Of a DNA stretch of 64,000 bases, positions 1 to 12,425 are shown in pieces. How positions within the stretch are numbered: position 1 is the stretch's first letter; each line of letters starts with the position of its first letter. Source of the DNA: Trichoplax sp. H2 (Eukaryota; Placozoa; Uniplacotomia; Trichoplacea); contig NOWV01000274.1 in assembly GCA_003344405.1 (NCBI GenBank), forward strand, positions 1 through 64,000, in the 5' to 3' direction. The translations under genes were made by a program, and so were the position numbers. The notes under the pieces are model-generated. The model had not been told where the DNA came from. It ran no database searches and saw nothing but the letters and a program-made list of their open reading frames with translations.

Positions 1-182
1 GAGTTGTGCAATATTATATAGTATTTTACATACTGTTACAGTTCGTATGATACAATGCTTTAATAGGCTATTCATAGCTTTGTCGGTTACCTTTAAATGG
101 TACCAGATTAGCTGGATCACAGAATATGCCAATATAAATCAAATTCTTACCTAGATTTGCATTGATTTCTTCTTCCTTTTCT

Positions 183-561
183 AAGTTGGCCAATTTCGAA
201 TCGAATGGTGAAGGCCAATTCAGAGATTAACATATAAAAAAATAATGCAAGACGTTTATTATGTTCAAATAGTAATTTCCTATATTGGGTAATAATAATA
301 ATTATGTAATGCTATCATAGCTAAAGTTCATTTTTTTAATTATAGTTATGTATTTAAAACATTTTAAATTCGACCGCATTGCAAACTTACTCCCTAAAAA
401 GTTGGCCAATTTCGAAACGAATGGTGAAGGCCGATTCAGAGATTAACATAGAAAAAATTATGCAAAGATGTTTATTACGTTCAAATTGTAATTTCTTATA
501 TTGGGTAATAATAATAATTATGTAATGCTATCTCAGCTAAAGTTCATTTTTCTAATTATAG
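183..561. repeat. Duplicated 163-bp segment (direct repeat, two copies)
   Basis: Bases 183-345 and 399-561 are near-identical direct copies offset by 216 bases. Both begin AAGTTGGCCAATTTCGAA and both end TTCATTTTT-TAATTATAG. The 53 bases between the copies are unrelated. No coding sequence is convincing in either. On the minus strand the left copy leads into a 50-codon open stretch ending at 68-70, but it has no plausible acceptor and I do not call it a gene. Confidence 0.8.
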
Positions 562-899
562 ATGAAAGAATTCACAAAGATAAAAGTATTAGTTATTGGA
601 ATCAATAAGATTCAGTAGGACTGTCTAAAATAATATTAGAACTATAAATGCTGTAGTATTCCTAGTGAAATTTTGCTGTGTCACATAGCCCAGATTATTC
701 TACCTATAACAAAGAATATCTATCTTCTGTCTACATTTTATTGAATTATTACAACAAATTCTATGATTTCTATATAAAATCTAATAATTTTTATCCTAAG
801 CTAATTTGGGATCTCACAACAAGAAGGAATGTAGAAATGCGATTATTTATAAGTAAATTAATAATTATTTTCTTTTTAGTTAAATAATTTCCAAAATTA

Positions 900-3800
900 A
901 TCAAAATAATACACAGATATAAACTTACGGCCTATTTAATTCGGATTAGATTAGAAGAATGAGTCGATATTGATTGCATAGATAAAAGAATTAAAGAAAA
1001 TTACTCAATAATACATAAATGCAAAAGTAAGCGCTGATAATGATGATAATTTAAATACAATAGTTTATTCAAACTTTTTATTACATTCGAAAGCCACAAA
1101 CTACTTTAACAATTAATTATAGCAATTATAGGCATTTTTAGAAGTAGTTTTTATTATTTTAAGTAAGGTATGTAGAAATGCGAATATTTACAAGTGAGTC
1201 ATTAATTATTTCATTTTAGTCAAATGCTATACAAAGTTAATCAGAATTGAAACACAAATATAAACTTACATTCTGTTTTAGTCCGATTTAAATTTGCCAA
1301 ATAAATTAGTATTGATTAGGTAGATATAAGAATTTAAGAAAATTACTTAGTAATACATAAATCCCCAAGTAAACTCTGATAATGATTTTAAATATATATA
1401 ATTCAAATATGAAAGTTAAAGTATATTAAAATGTTTATTGTAATCTAGAAGCCGTAAAGCTCTTTAAAAGTTTATTATAAAACGAAGTTATTATTAATTC
1501 TAGTACGGCAAGTAGGAATACGAACATTTTCAAGCAAGTTATTAACTATTATAAATTCAGTCAGACTCTTTATAAATTTAATTAAAACAAAACTATGAAC
1601 TTACGAACTATTTAGTCCAATTTAAATTTTCCAAACGAGTCGATATCGATTGCATAAATTTAAAAATTTAAGAAAATTACTTAGTACTATAGAAATATAC
1701 AAGTTAATACTGATAATAATGATAAATACATATAATTTAATTACTGTAGTTAAAGTATATCTAAAATATAGTTATCTTCAAAAACGCTATGAACGTCTTT
1801 GAAATTAATTATTCTGTGTAGCTAAATGACATTTGCAACCGTATTTGTTATTATTCTTAGTCAGTTATATAGAAATAAGGACATTTACAAGCAATACTTT
1901 AAATATTTTCAATTAAGTCAAATACTGAGCAAATTTAATGAAAAACAACGTAAACTTACGAACTATACATAGTTCACAGTAAATTTTCCGAATGAGTTGA
2001 TGTCGATTGCATAGATATCAGATTTAAAAAAAAATTTGCTTAGTAATGTATGAAAACACAAGTACACAGTGATAATGATGATAAAATACATGAAATTTAC
2101 AAAAGTTAAAATATACTAAAATTGTTTGTCATATAGCAAGCTACTTTGAAAGTTAACTATGTAAGTGATTGATATTTCCAAGCATAGTTAAAATCTTTAG
2201 TAAGGTATGTAGGAGTGCAAAAATTGGCATACAAGTTATCAATTATTTTCATTTCAGTTAAATAAACCTCAAATTTAATCAAAATGAAATACAACTACAA
2301 ACTTACGAACTATTTAATCCGATTTAATTTTCCAAATGATTCAATATCGATTGTATAGATAATAGAATTTAAGAAAATTATTAAAAAATGCATAAATACA
2401 TAAGTGCACATTGATAATGATCATAAATACTTGTCATTCAAATCAGTAATTACTGCATATTCAAATAATTATTATATTTTAATAGTCGTAAACTGCCTTG
2501 AAAATTAACTACATAAGTGATTAACATTTAAGAACACAATTTTATTACTTTTAGCAAGGTATATAGAAATACGATCATTTACAAATAAGTTATCAACTAT
2601 TTCTATCAAGTATTGTACAGAGTCAATCAAATTAAACACAAATATAAACTTACACGCTATTTTTCCAATTTAAATTTGCAAAATATGTCGATACCGATTG
2701 CATATATATATATATATATATAAGAATTTAAGAAAATTTCTGATTATTAGATGAAAATATAAATACCTAGCGATTATGATGATTAATGTATGCAATTGAT
2801 ATACAAACGTTGAAGTATATTAGCTAAAACTCTTTACTATATTCAAAAAGCCGTAAACTACTTAGAAACTTAATTATATTGGTATTTGCAAGCTTGTTTT
2901 ATTATTTCAACTAAACAATGCAAAAATTTAATCAACATAAAACATAAATGTAAACTTACGGTCTATTTTATTTCGATTCCAATTCGCCAAATGATTCGAT
3001 ATCAATTGCATTCATATGAAAAAATAAAAAAATTACTTAATGAAGCATAGCTGCATAAGTACACACTGATAATGAGGATAAATATATGTGATACAGATAA
3101 TGTAGTTAAAGTATATAAAATTTTGGATTATCTTCAAAATGCAAACATTTCTAGACCTACATGCTATTTAGTTCCAATTAGATTTACCAAATGAGTCGAT
3201 ATCGATTACATAGATATAAAAATTTAAGAAAATTTCTGAGTAATTCTATCACGGTGTAAATAAATCGTGATTAGTTAGTATAGATAAAGCATTGCACAAA
3301 TGTGATGGTGAATTTCGCCTTTATAGGCTAAGTTGACTAAACTTTTGAGATTCTTTTGCAATTATAAATACATGTTTGTTGTTAGCAGTTTATGAAGTTT
3401 TACGAGTAAAAATAGCTGTAATCAGTTGTTGAAATAGAGTAATAGCTTGAGTTTGTGTAGTTTGTCTCCGTGACAGTAGCATAATATGGTAGTCCTAGGC
3501 AGAAATTAGAGTGGTAGTTGATAGCAACATCTTAAAAGAGCAGAATACTTTACTTTACCCTGGTCAGGAGACTAGTCCATGACAACTGACAAACTATAAA
3601 TACACGAGTAAATACTGATCATAATGATAAATGGACATGATTTAAAAGCAGTAGTTAAGTATATTGAAATTGTTTATATATTCGAAAGCCATAAACTACT
3701 TTGAAAAACTAATTATATAAGTGATCCACATTTGCAAACCTAGTTAATATTATCTTCAGCAAGATGTATATTAGTGCGAATATCATAAGATATTTATCAA

Positions 3801-5900
3801 TTATTTCGTTTCCGTCAAATACTGTACAAATTTTGATCAAAACAAAATACAAATATGAACTTACGAACTATGTAATCCGATTTAGATTCGCCAAATGAGT
3901 AAATATTGGTTACAAAGATATAAGAATTCAAGAAAATTAATTATTAAAATTAATTAGTAAATCTTAATTTTACAAGTACATTCCGATGATCATAAATGCA
4001 TGTAATTTTAAATAGTTATTAAAAGTGGGTAAAATTGTTTATTATCTTCAATAATCGTAAACTAATTCAAAATTGATTACGTAATTTGATATTAGTAAAA
4101 TGCCATTAAATAGAAATACGGATATTTACAGATTAGATTGCAATTACTGTGTAAATTTAATCCAAACAAAATATAAATATGCACTTACTTTCTATTTGGT
4201 TCGATTGAGATTTATTAAAGGATTCGATATCGCATACATGAATATGTAAATTTAAGAAAACATTACTGTACTTAGTAACCTATTAATGCAAAGGTACTCA
4301 TCGATGATCATAACGATACGTAATTTAAATACAATCGTTAAAGTACGGGAATATAATTATTTATCAATTCAAAAAGCTGTAAACTGTTTTAAAAATTAAT
4401 TATATAAATGATTTACATATATAAATGCTTTTATTATTTTGAACACGATATCTAGATATTTCAAAAATATGCTCTCATTATTTTATAAATTAATTCAAAT
4501 ACTGCATAAATGAAATGTGAACAAACATGAACTCACGATCTACATAGTTCGATTTAGATTTTCCAAAGAAGTTCGTGTTGATCACATGGATATATAAATT
4601 TAAGAAAGTCGCTTTGTTATACATGAATGCGCAAGTGCTCATCGATGGTCATAAATACAGTAGTTTTAAAATAAAGTGTTTAAAATACGAGAATATAAAA
4701 ATTGTTTATAATTTTTAAATAAACGTTAACTATTTAAAAATAAATTATGCAAGTGAATCACAATTTCAAAAATGGTTATTTTCAATAAATCATGAAGAAA
4801 TACGGACAAACAAGTATGTTTAAAGTATTTCAAATCAGTTGAACACCGTACAAATTTTAATCTTGTCAAAACATAAATATAAACTTACTTGCTATTTGGT
4901 TTGATTTAGAATTGCCACAGCAATCGTTATCAATGGCATGAACATGAATTTGGAAAAATATTTCTTTAATTAGTAACACATACGTAAATGCACAACTAGA
5001 TACCGATGGTTGTAAATGCATAAATTAGAATGCAGTAGCTAAATACAGGTACATGAAACTACTTACTATCTTTGAATAAGCTATTAACTGTTTAAAATTA
5101 AATATATAAGTAATTCATCTTTTTAAATCAGTTATTATTATTTTTTGATTAGTTCTGTAGAAGTACGAACGTTTAAAAGTAAGTTATTGATGATAATAAA
5201 TTCAGTCAAATACTATACAACTCTAATCCAAATGCAAATGTAAACTTACAGGCTATTTAATTCGATTAGGATTTGCCGAAGGATTCGGTATCCATTGCAT
5301 AAACATGTTAATTGAAGAAAATTACTTAGTAACATATAAACGTATAAGTATATACCAAAGATCAAAATAAGAGTGATTTAAATACACTGTTGGATTCATC
5401 ATTTTTAATTAAAATAATTTAACTATAACTATACCTATTTTATTAATAAAATCCACTAGTGAATAACTTACGCGCTATGTAGTATTGATTCGTATTAGCG
5501 AAGAGGCCACATTTTATAGCCATTTAGATGCAAAAACGTGAAAGCATTATAGAGCAAGTAAAGAATCATTTTATATTTAGTTAGCTGTATATTTTATCCA
5601 AAAATTTAAACTTATAAATTAGCTACGCCATAAATAGTTTTGATTTGCTTAAACACAATTGCCATTATTTTCAATATATTACGTATATAGATCGACATTA
5701 GCAGGTAAATTATGAATTACTTTCAATTAAGTACAATATTGAACAAATTTGATATAAATATGATCCAAATACGTATTAACTTACGGGCTATTTAATTCGA
5801 TTTATATTTTCCAAAGAAGTCGATATGGATTGCATAGATACGTGAATTTAAGAAAATTACTTAGTAATTCGTGTGCCTACATATATTTTATAAAATCTAG
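900..5900. repeat. Degenerate tandem array, ~350-bp unit, about 16 copies
   Basis: A unit recurs with a core reading ACTTACG, then CTATTTAGTTCGATTTA, then TTTGCCAAATGAGTCGATAT. Cores start near 921, 1261, 1597, 1952, 2299, 2646, 2952, 3151, 3857, 4180, 4529, 4880, 5242, 5464 and 5777; a weaker relative of the motif lies near 383. Typical spacing is 310-360 bases. Other blocks recur in the same order: AAGAATTTAAGAAAATTACT, GTACACACTGATAATGATGA, AAGCCGTAAACTACTTTGAA and a TTTCAGTCAAATACTGTACA block just before the next core. About 3250-3600 interrupts the array with unrelated sequence. The core has stops in all three minus-strand frames and no copy is coding. Copies differ substantially, so the array is old. 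It could be a decayed satellite or a repeat-rich non-coding transcript; nothing here decides which. Confidence 0.85.
2702..2722. repeat. (TA)n microsatellite
   Basis: Ten TA dinucleotides in a row inside one unit of the 350-bp array, between the TCGATTGCATA block and the AAGAATTTAAG block. It is an expansion of the short ATAGATATA found at this point in the other units. Confidence 0.9.
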
Positions 5901-6544
5901 ATATATAAATACGTAGGTACATACTGTACATAGAATAGTAGATAATTTAAGTGACATCACTGATACTTTAGTAATAATTAGGCTAATCTTTTGATAAACA
6001 TTGTACTGAGTTATTTGCTTAATTATTTGCTATGAAAACTTGATATTGATTTCATAAATTTATGACGATAGAAAATTTATATCATAACATCAATATTATT
6101 TGCTTAACTACTATTACTATCAGTCCGCAATATGAACAGCAAATGCGTATTTTCCAAATAAAAGCGGAAAGTTTAAATTTTAAAAATTAGAATCGAAATC
6201 GATAACAGTTATAAAATATATTTAATAAAGTATATTTAACGCAACTAGATCTGACACCATCAGGTGTCACAAATTCATCTTTGTAACAAGAGAACATAAA
6301 GTAAAAGCCTTTAAGTAATCTGCTGACTTAAATTGCACTTTACCTCACCTAATACTCACGCAGCTTGGAACAGTAAAGATAACTATTTTTAGTACTTTTG
6401 TAATCGAGTTATTCTGGTTTGTATAGGACTTGCCTTACAAATAAACAGCTCTAGTCTATTTATTATCCTTCACTAGAGTATGATTCTTCAAATATAGTAT
6501 TTCCAATATAGCTATTCCATTGTTAAATATTTTTAAGCCTCCTC
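5901..6544. other. Non-coding interval between repeat array and small secreted-protein gene
   Basis: No open frame of note. A short hairpin-forming stretch, GACACCATCAGGTGTC, lies near 6252. As the downstream flank of the minus-strand gene ending at 6545, this interval should contain that gene's 3' UTR. Confidence 0.5.
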
Positions 6545-7163
6545 TCACTTATTCAAATTAGGTAAGGCTTGAAGTTCGATAGCGTAATTCATGCTACCGA
6601 CTATGAAAGCATCACCACGCAACATATACGCGTACTTGTAATTTGGACTACAGTATAATACACTTACATTAATCTGACTAAGTATACTTTCTAAATCAGC
6701 GACGATGCCGAATTTCTAACATGTAAGCATATAAGATATCACGAACGACGTTTTATTCTTGCACAAAACAGAAATTAGTTTGCAGTTAAAGACCAGGCAG
6801 CGATTAATTACCATAATTTAAGGAATAGAGATCTCTTCAACTACGATTTTTATCATGCAGCTTACGACTGCAAGGAGAAGTACGACGTAATATTTCTGAA
6901 CGGTAGGCTAGTTGCTAATGGTAAGGTACAACGAAATTGATGCTAAAAGCATATATACTCACATTCAGCTCATCCATAGATTTCTCCAGTGCATCTTCTT
7001 TATTGATGTTATTCTTACAGTTCATGATATTCAATTCTTTATCTGCAAGATGCGATTCCATCATTGGTTCATCTATCTCATCTAGTGAAACTTTTATTTC
7101 GTTGCATTCTACCACAACGACAGCGAGGAATAAAATGGAAACCAAAGCAACCTTAGTTTTCAT
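6545..7163 (-). CDS. Small predicted secreted protein, two exons
   Basis: Not recognised. Exon 1 is 7163-6963 and exon 2 is 6715-6545, giving 123 residues. Exon 1 opens with a clear signal peptide: MKTK, then a hydrophobic run through about residue 18, with likely cleavage near VVECN at residues 18-20. The mature part is acidic (EIKVSLDEIDEP, EDALEKSMDELN). The donor after residue 67 is GTGAGTATAT in phase 0. The acceptor is TTACATGTTAG, and exon 2 then reads 56 open codons beginning KFGIVADLESILSQIN and ending LQALPNLNK before TGA. A GTAAGTG inside exon 2 (after ILSQIN) is not needed, because the frame stays open across it. Mature cysteines are few, so this is not the eight-cysteine family found elsewhere in the window. 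A peptide precursor or small extracellular protein is possible. The intron join is inferred; exon 1 alone is the firmer part. Confidence 0.6.
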
Positions 7164-8210
7164 TGCTGAATCTTCAATAATAAGATCGAAGTTGAAAATT
7201 TGTGGTTAATTTAAACTCAGTACTGTAACACACGTAGTTACCCAAATTCTTCGGTAATAATGCAACTTTTATTCTATGCTTATTATTGTCACTAAATTGA
7301 TACGTTTACGTTATAAAAACTGATTTTTCGTTTCTAAAACCAGTATAAGTGCAATAGGTGAGTGGTTTTACTGATTATTATCACTATTCATAACAGAATA
7401 GAGTATTGCCACAACTACCCTTGCGACACAAGAAAACAATACAGTACTTATAATAAACTTTACGTTCATCCGTAGAACTACTTCCCTAGCCTACGATATA
7501 GTAACTGGAATCCTTGCGAAGTACTAACTCGCTCCAAACAGTGTACGATATAAAACTATCACACAACTTAGCCTTAACCTGAATCACTTTTTATTGATCG
7601 CAGTCCTTCTTACATACTCTTTCAGTAATTATAAACATATTTACTATGCTACCAACATACTAACAATAACCATTCCTAAAGTAGTAGTTCATACTTCCAA
7701 ATAGTTCAAAACCAAATGTTATTATAAATCACACATCGATATCTAAGTTATTTTGATGACTGTGACAAGTATGAAGCCCATTGTTATACTTATGGTAAAG
7801 TATAGACTACATTAATTCACCCTGCATTGGTTTTCGTAAGTTTTATCCTTGCTTTTGCACTAGCAGTAGTACAAGCCTTTTATGGTTTATTCAGATGAGC
7901 GGATACATTTTAATACTAATCCGCCTGTTACGAAGCCCGCTCTGAACTTGATCTTCATTGAGAAGATTGTTGCCTAGTGTTGTCGCAAATCCCTCTTGTG
8001 ACTCGTTTATATCAAGTGCTAGAGTAATTATGTAAGTCTTCCACTGACTTGGAAGTCTTCTACTAAGTGAAAACTAACTCTTTCCACACAGTTACACAAC
8101 TACTAAGGTTTCTCTCCAACCACTGGTACTTTTTATTCGGCCATCCAATTTCTAGTCTCTACTAGATTATCCTAGTCCGGAACAACTACTACTAGCGAGT
8201 GATAATTCGC

Positions 8211-8260
8211 TCGGTCTTTATACCATCCCCACTCATCTGTGGGGCATACTAGGAAGTTGC
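8211..8260. repeat. Dispersed repeat fragment, copy 1
   Basis: The stretch around ATTCGCTCGGTCTTTA through CATCTGTGGGGCATAC matches, at roughly 70% by eye over 48 bases, a stretch at 20894-20943. Both are followed some tens of bases later by ATTTGTATA. This suggests two remnants of one old dispersed element. Confidence 0.5.
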
Positions 8261-11200
8261 TCCCTCCACAATTTGTATATGTTACTCTAGGGAGATACTC
8301 CCAGACAATTAATACAACTTATTGTGGGCTCAGTTTGTAAATAACACTAATGAATAGTAACCAATTAATGAGTCAATCGATGAGCATGGGCTCAGCACCA
8401 ATATGAGTAATTAATTGCAAGAGCAGTGCGCTCCCATAAGGTAATCCTATATTAAGCAATATTATAACCAGCTAGATATAATTAAACCTTTGTTGATTGC
8501 TCCATTTATAATAATTGTAAACAACCAGTATTAATGCCCTATGGTTGTCTACCAAAACGGTAAACAACCCGGGTTAATCAATTATTATTACTTATTTTAT
8601 AATTTACGGAGCTATGCTTCGTAACAGTTGTGTATTACTATCTAGAGTTAATACTAACAACTGTATTGAAAGTTCGTGCTACTCTCACTTAGCGTAGAGA
8701 CAAGAAATTAAACACGTAATTGAAGTTATTGTAAAACTGACTACTAACTCTGCTCTCTCTTTATTGTATTGAAAAGTGGCGGCTTATATACGTACACCGT
8801 TGACTTTTACGACGCATAATAATTACAAGTTTGTGTAACAGTGAATTCGCTAGTGTACGCAGTACAATCCACCATTAACACGTAGAATGAACAAGTGTAT
8901 GTTACATTTGTAGAATACTATAATTATTCAATCACAAGTATTATTATGTAACTTGTGACAGTAGCGAGTTATAACGTACTAACTTTAGGTATTATCGAAT
9001 TAGCGCAAACACACAAAAACAGTCTTAACCGTACTATTACTGACTGACACTGTATATAGTATTACATCGTACAATCTAACAAAAATATACCGTAGTATTA
9101 TAATACGTAGGAACTTTACTCAGCAACGACGGTCAATTGATGTTACACATCTATACTGAATCGTGAAATGCAGGATGCTTTTTGCCCGTATCCTGTGTGA
9201 CTGAGACAAGAGTATAAATGTTACGGCTAAAACCCGAATTCCGGCTGTTGAAAAACGATTAATGTGATCAGCGTTAAACTTAAAGCACTGACATAGCTAG
9301 CTAAAGCCCGAAGTTCTAGAATTTTGCTCTTAATTCGGATTGAAGCTGGATCAATTCAAGATATGAATATGAAGTTGTTAACTTGAGTTCCATCTGAAGG
9401 CGTAGCAGTAAGCAATAGCCTCTCCTAGGCTTAAAAGTCCTTGCTAGTCAAGTGCCTCAACTTACATTGCTACTTGTTGACTCTAAATTACGAAGTCAGA
9501 ATAAGTAAGTTTCCTCTACTAAAGGTCTTCAGAGGAAATTGGAGATCTTATAGAGAAAGTAGTCAAGTAGGAAGATCGTCACAAGGCTGCATTGTGAAAC
9601 CTCGATCCTTCACAAAAAAAACAACCCTTGTTATGATATGCAGTAGTAGTAATAGATAGTAAAACCATGATCTCATTTTAATGTGCTATCAAGCTGTACT
9701 GTTGTGATTGATAGCTAACAAAAATGCAATCGCATTTCGATGCGATAGAGAGTAAAGCTATAGTTCGTGGAATCTCAATAAATCTTACTAAATCAAGATT
9801 ATTGCATTCATTTATCTTATTCGCAAAAGATACAAATAATTATAATTATGAGATCATTTAAAATCAACTAGAGTAGCAAGTAAGCCCAACTTTACGCTAA
9901 TTCACTGCAGTGATATTTAGTTCTATACCAAGAAGTAGAGAAAGCGTTTCCGAAACAACGATGTTCCTCTTGACTACTACAATACCCTAATTTCCCCTTC
10001 TTATTGCACCTATCAAAGAAACACAGTTTCTTTCCTAACATATTTTCTAATGAATACTATGTAGGACTGATTTAGATATCGTACAAGTAAATGCGCCCTT
10101 CAAAGAATATGTTATGGATATAAAGAATATCAAATTTACCAACACTGAAGACTATTTATGATGCATAGAGTAAGAGAGTTGATGAGAGTATCAGTGGTAA
10201 CCTGTTGCTACTAATGGAATAGTTAAAGTATGCCTTCAGGGTTAAAATCTACGCTATTAATTTTGAGAATTGAAATCTTAACCATAATCCCGGCAATTTA
10301 TAGATTATTAAATTATATTATCTATGCAGGTGTCTTATAAAGATTTTTTAGGACAAAGCACGCTATTTTTCTCGAAGAATCGGTTCAGTAGAGACTGAAA
10401 TCTTACGAGCTATTTTTTCGAAAATAAAGAAATAATCTCGCTAAAGTTTATACACTTATGCAGATAAGTAGAGCTTTTATAATTACCCAATAACTGATCT
10501 TTTAAACTTTACTGTCAGTGTTTATTTCAAAAAAGATTACAATACTTTATCAATGTTTAACCGCCTTACAGAAGGATTAAATGTACCTGTGAATATTTTT
10601 TTCACCTTTGAGTTTTCTTTGAAAAAGTAATGACTCTTCAGACTTTGCGAAACGTTCGAATTTGAGATTTTACCGAAAGTCTATTCCTATAAATGTCATT
10701 CTAGAATACAATGTACCTGAGGAAATACAAAGTAATCATCCCCAAGGGACACGAAAATTTCCCATCCTTCCAATGATGTGCTTCAAAGAACTAACAATAA
10801 CTTCGTTCCCATTTGTCATCTTTGCATTCAAATTGTTTCGAATTGACGTAGAAATCTTTAAAATTCTTTAATGGATAATAAACCTATTCAAGTGCGAACG
10901 CATAATTATTTACAAGAGGTAATTTAGGCGGGAGCAATACTATGGCAAAGTGATTATAATTATAATTGGACCTATATTGAATGGCGAGCGCGCGTTTACC
11001 CGATAGGGGTAAAATACCTGTTACAGTGCTACACTGTTACAAACAATAACCTCTTAATACATCTTTTAATTATGGTGTACCAGAACTCTTTATTCTATTA
11101 CCTCTACTTTTCTTAGAAATATAGTTTAAAAATAAAAGTGTTATTCAATTCAGTTTTTCTTGCATTTTGTGCCGACATTGATCGTAGAATTAGAAATAAA

Positions 11201-12271
11201 CGACATCAATGAGCAATCATAGTGTAGTCGCTCTTAACTTTGAATAAATTATTAGATTGCATCGGTTGGTACACTGAAACAAAATTGCCAATCAATCAAC
11301 ATTATTACTGTATATATCTACGATCGACCCCCTACCATTCTTACTGAATGTTGAGATTACAACAAGCTGTAGATACCAGATGATGCAAGCATCAACAATT
11401 TCTGAATAATATCTAACACGGCAGTATCGAAGGCCAAAGCACAATTAAGTATTTATATAACTATCAAAGCATGGTATTAACTATAACTTTACATCTTATT
11501 TCAGCAACTGGAAGAACGTTAATTATTTTTTTGAAGGTTAAAATAAAGATCAAATAGGGAGTACTATTAGAATGATTAGCCAAAAAGGTTTCAGTAGGAA
11601 ATTACAATAATCCAAAATCAATCAAAGTATTACCTTAGCATTATTTTTATGAAACCGATGAAAGAAATGCATATTCGTATAATCATTAGAGCTAGATATT
11701 GTGTGGTATATTATTTCAGGTTGTGTATTCTTAATATGTAGCTTAACGCTTAATTCTTGTACTTGGTAATATCTTGCAATATATGTATGTTTGTATTTTA
11801 TAAAATCTGGACTATAATACAATACTAATAAGGCCTAATTTCCATGCTAGCTATTGTCACAAATCTAAATTTGTAATCTAAGAAAAATTTAACTATAATA
11901 GAATCTAAACGCTTCGAGCCGATACAATAGTTTCAGCTAATTGTAGTAGTAATTGCAGTACGGTAGCATTAAGAAGTAGAATAGTCTACTATATTTATAA
12001 GGTAATTTCATGATTGCTGATGATGAAAAGGAACACTTATACCTTTCGTTCATGTGTGTATAAGGCCACAGTAACCAGCTATACCGGGTGATATTTTTAT
12101 ATAATATCTTCATATATTATCGTGGAGATGAAGTCGATTATCCGGCTTATCTTAGCCACTTTCGACTGCTATTATGAGGGAAGAAAACTGAATGCTTCTC
12201 TTGTCAAGCGTTCTATTAATAAACGGTTACTTTTAAGGTTATGCACGGTGTTTGCCTGATCTTGTGTCGCG

Positions 12272-12425
12272 TTAGAGATTTGCTCATTTTAATAACCCAG
12301 ATTTGAGTTAGATGATTGCGAACCTAAGGGGTTGTAAAACCCAAGTACTACAGCCAACTATAAGGTTCGTCTTGCCTGATATCTACTTATAGTACGATTC
12401 TACATACTGACGATCCTCTATCGTC
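12272..12425. repeat. Dispersed repeat, copy 1
   Basis: TTAGAGATTTGCTCATTTTA, the AACCTAAG-GGTTGTAAAACCC block and CCAAGTACTACA all recur in the same order at 14707-14796. The downstream part, TCTACTTATAGTACGATTCT through CTGACGATCCTCTATC, recurs at 16431-16480. No coding capacity is seen. It is probably an old short transposable element. Confidence 0.7.

Noticed and set aside
68-229. Minus-strand 50-codon open stretch (NWPSPFDSKLANLEKEEEIN…) running through a GTAAG motif
   Set aside because: There is no AG acceptor or ATG upstream before a stop, and it lies in a duplicated non-coding segment. The second copy keeps the frame only loosely.
900-5900. The array as a series of coding microexons on the minus strand, because each core looks like exon|GTAAGTTT
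   Set aside because: The sequence next to the donor-like motif has stop codons in all three frames in the units checked.
9490-9660. Possible third decayed copy of the eight-cysteine family (frame reading VFRGNWRSYRESSQVG)
   Set aside because: Resemblance is limited to about 16 residues (NWxSYR) with none of the other blocks nearby; it could be chance.
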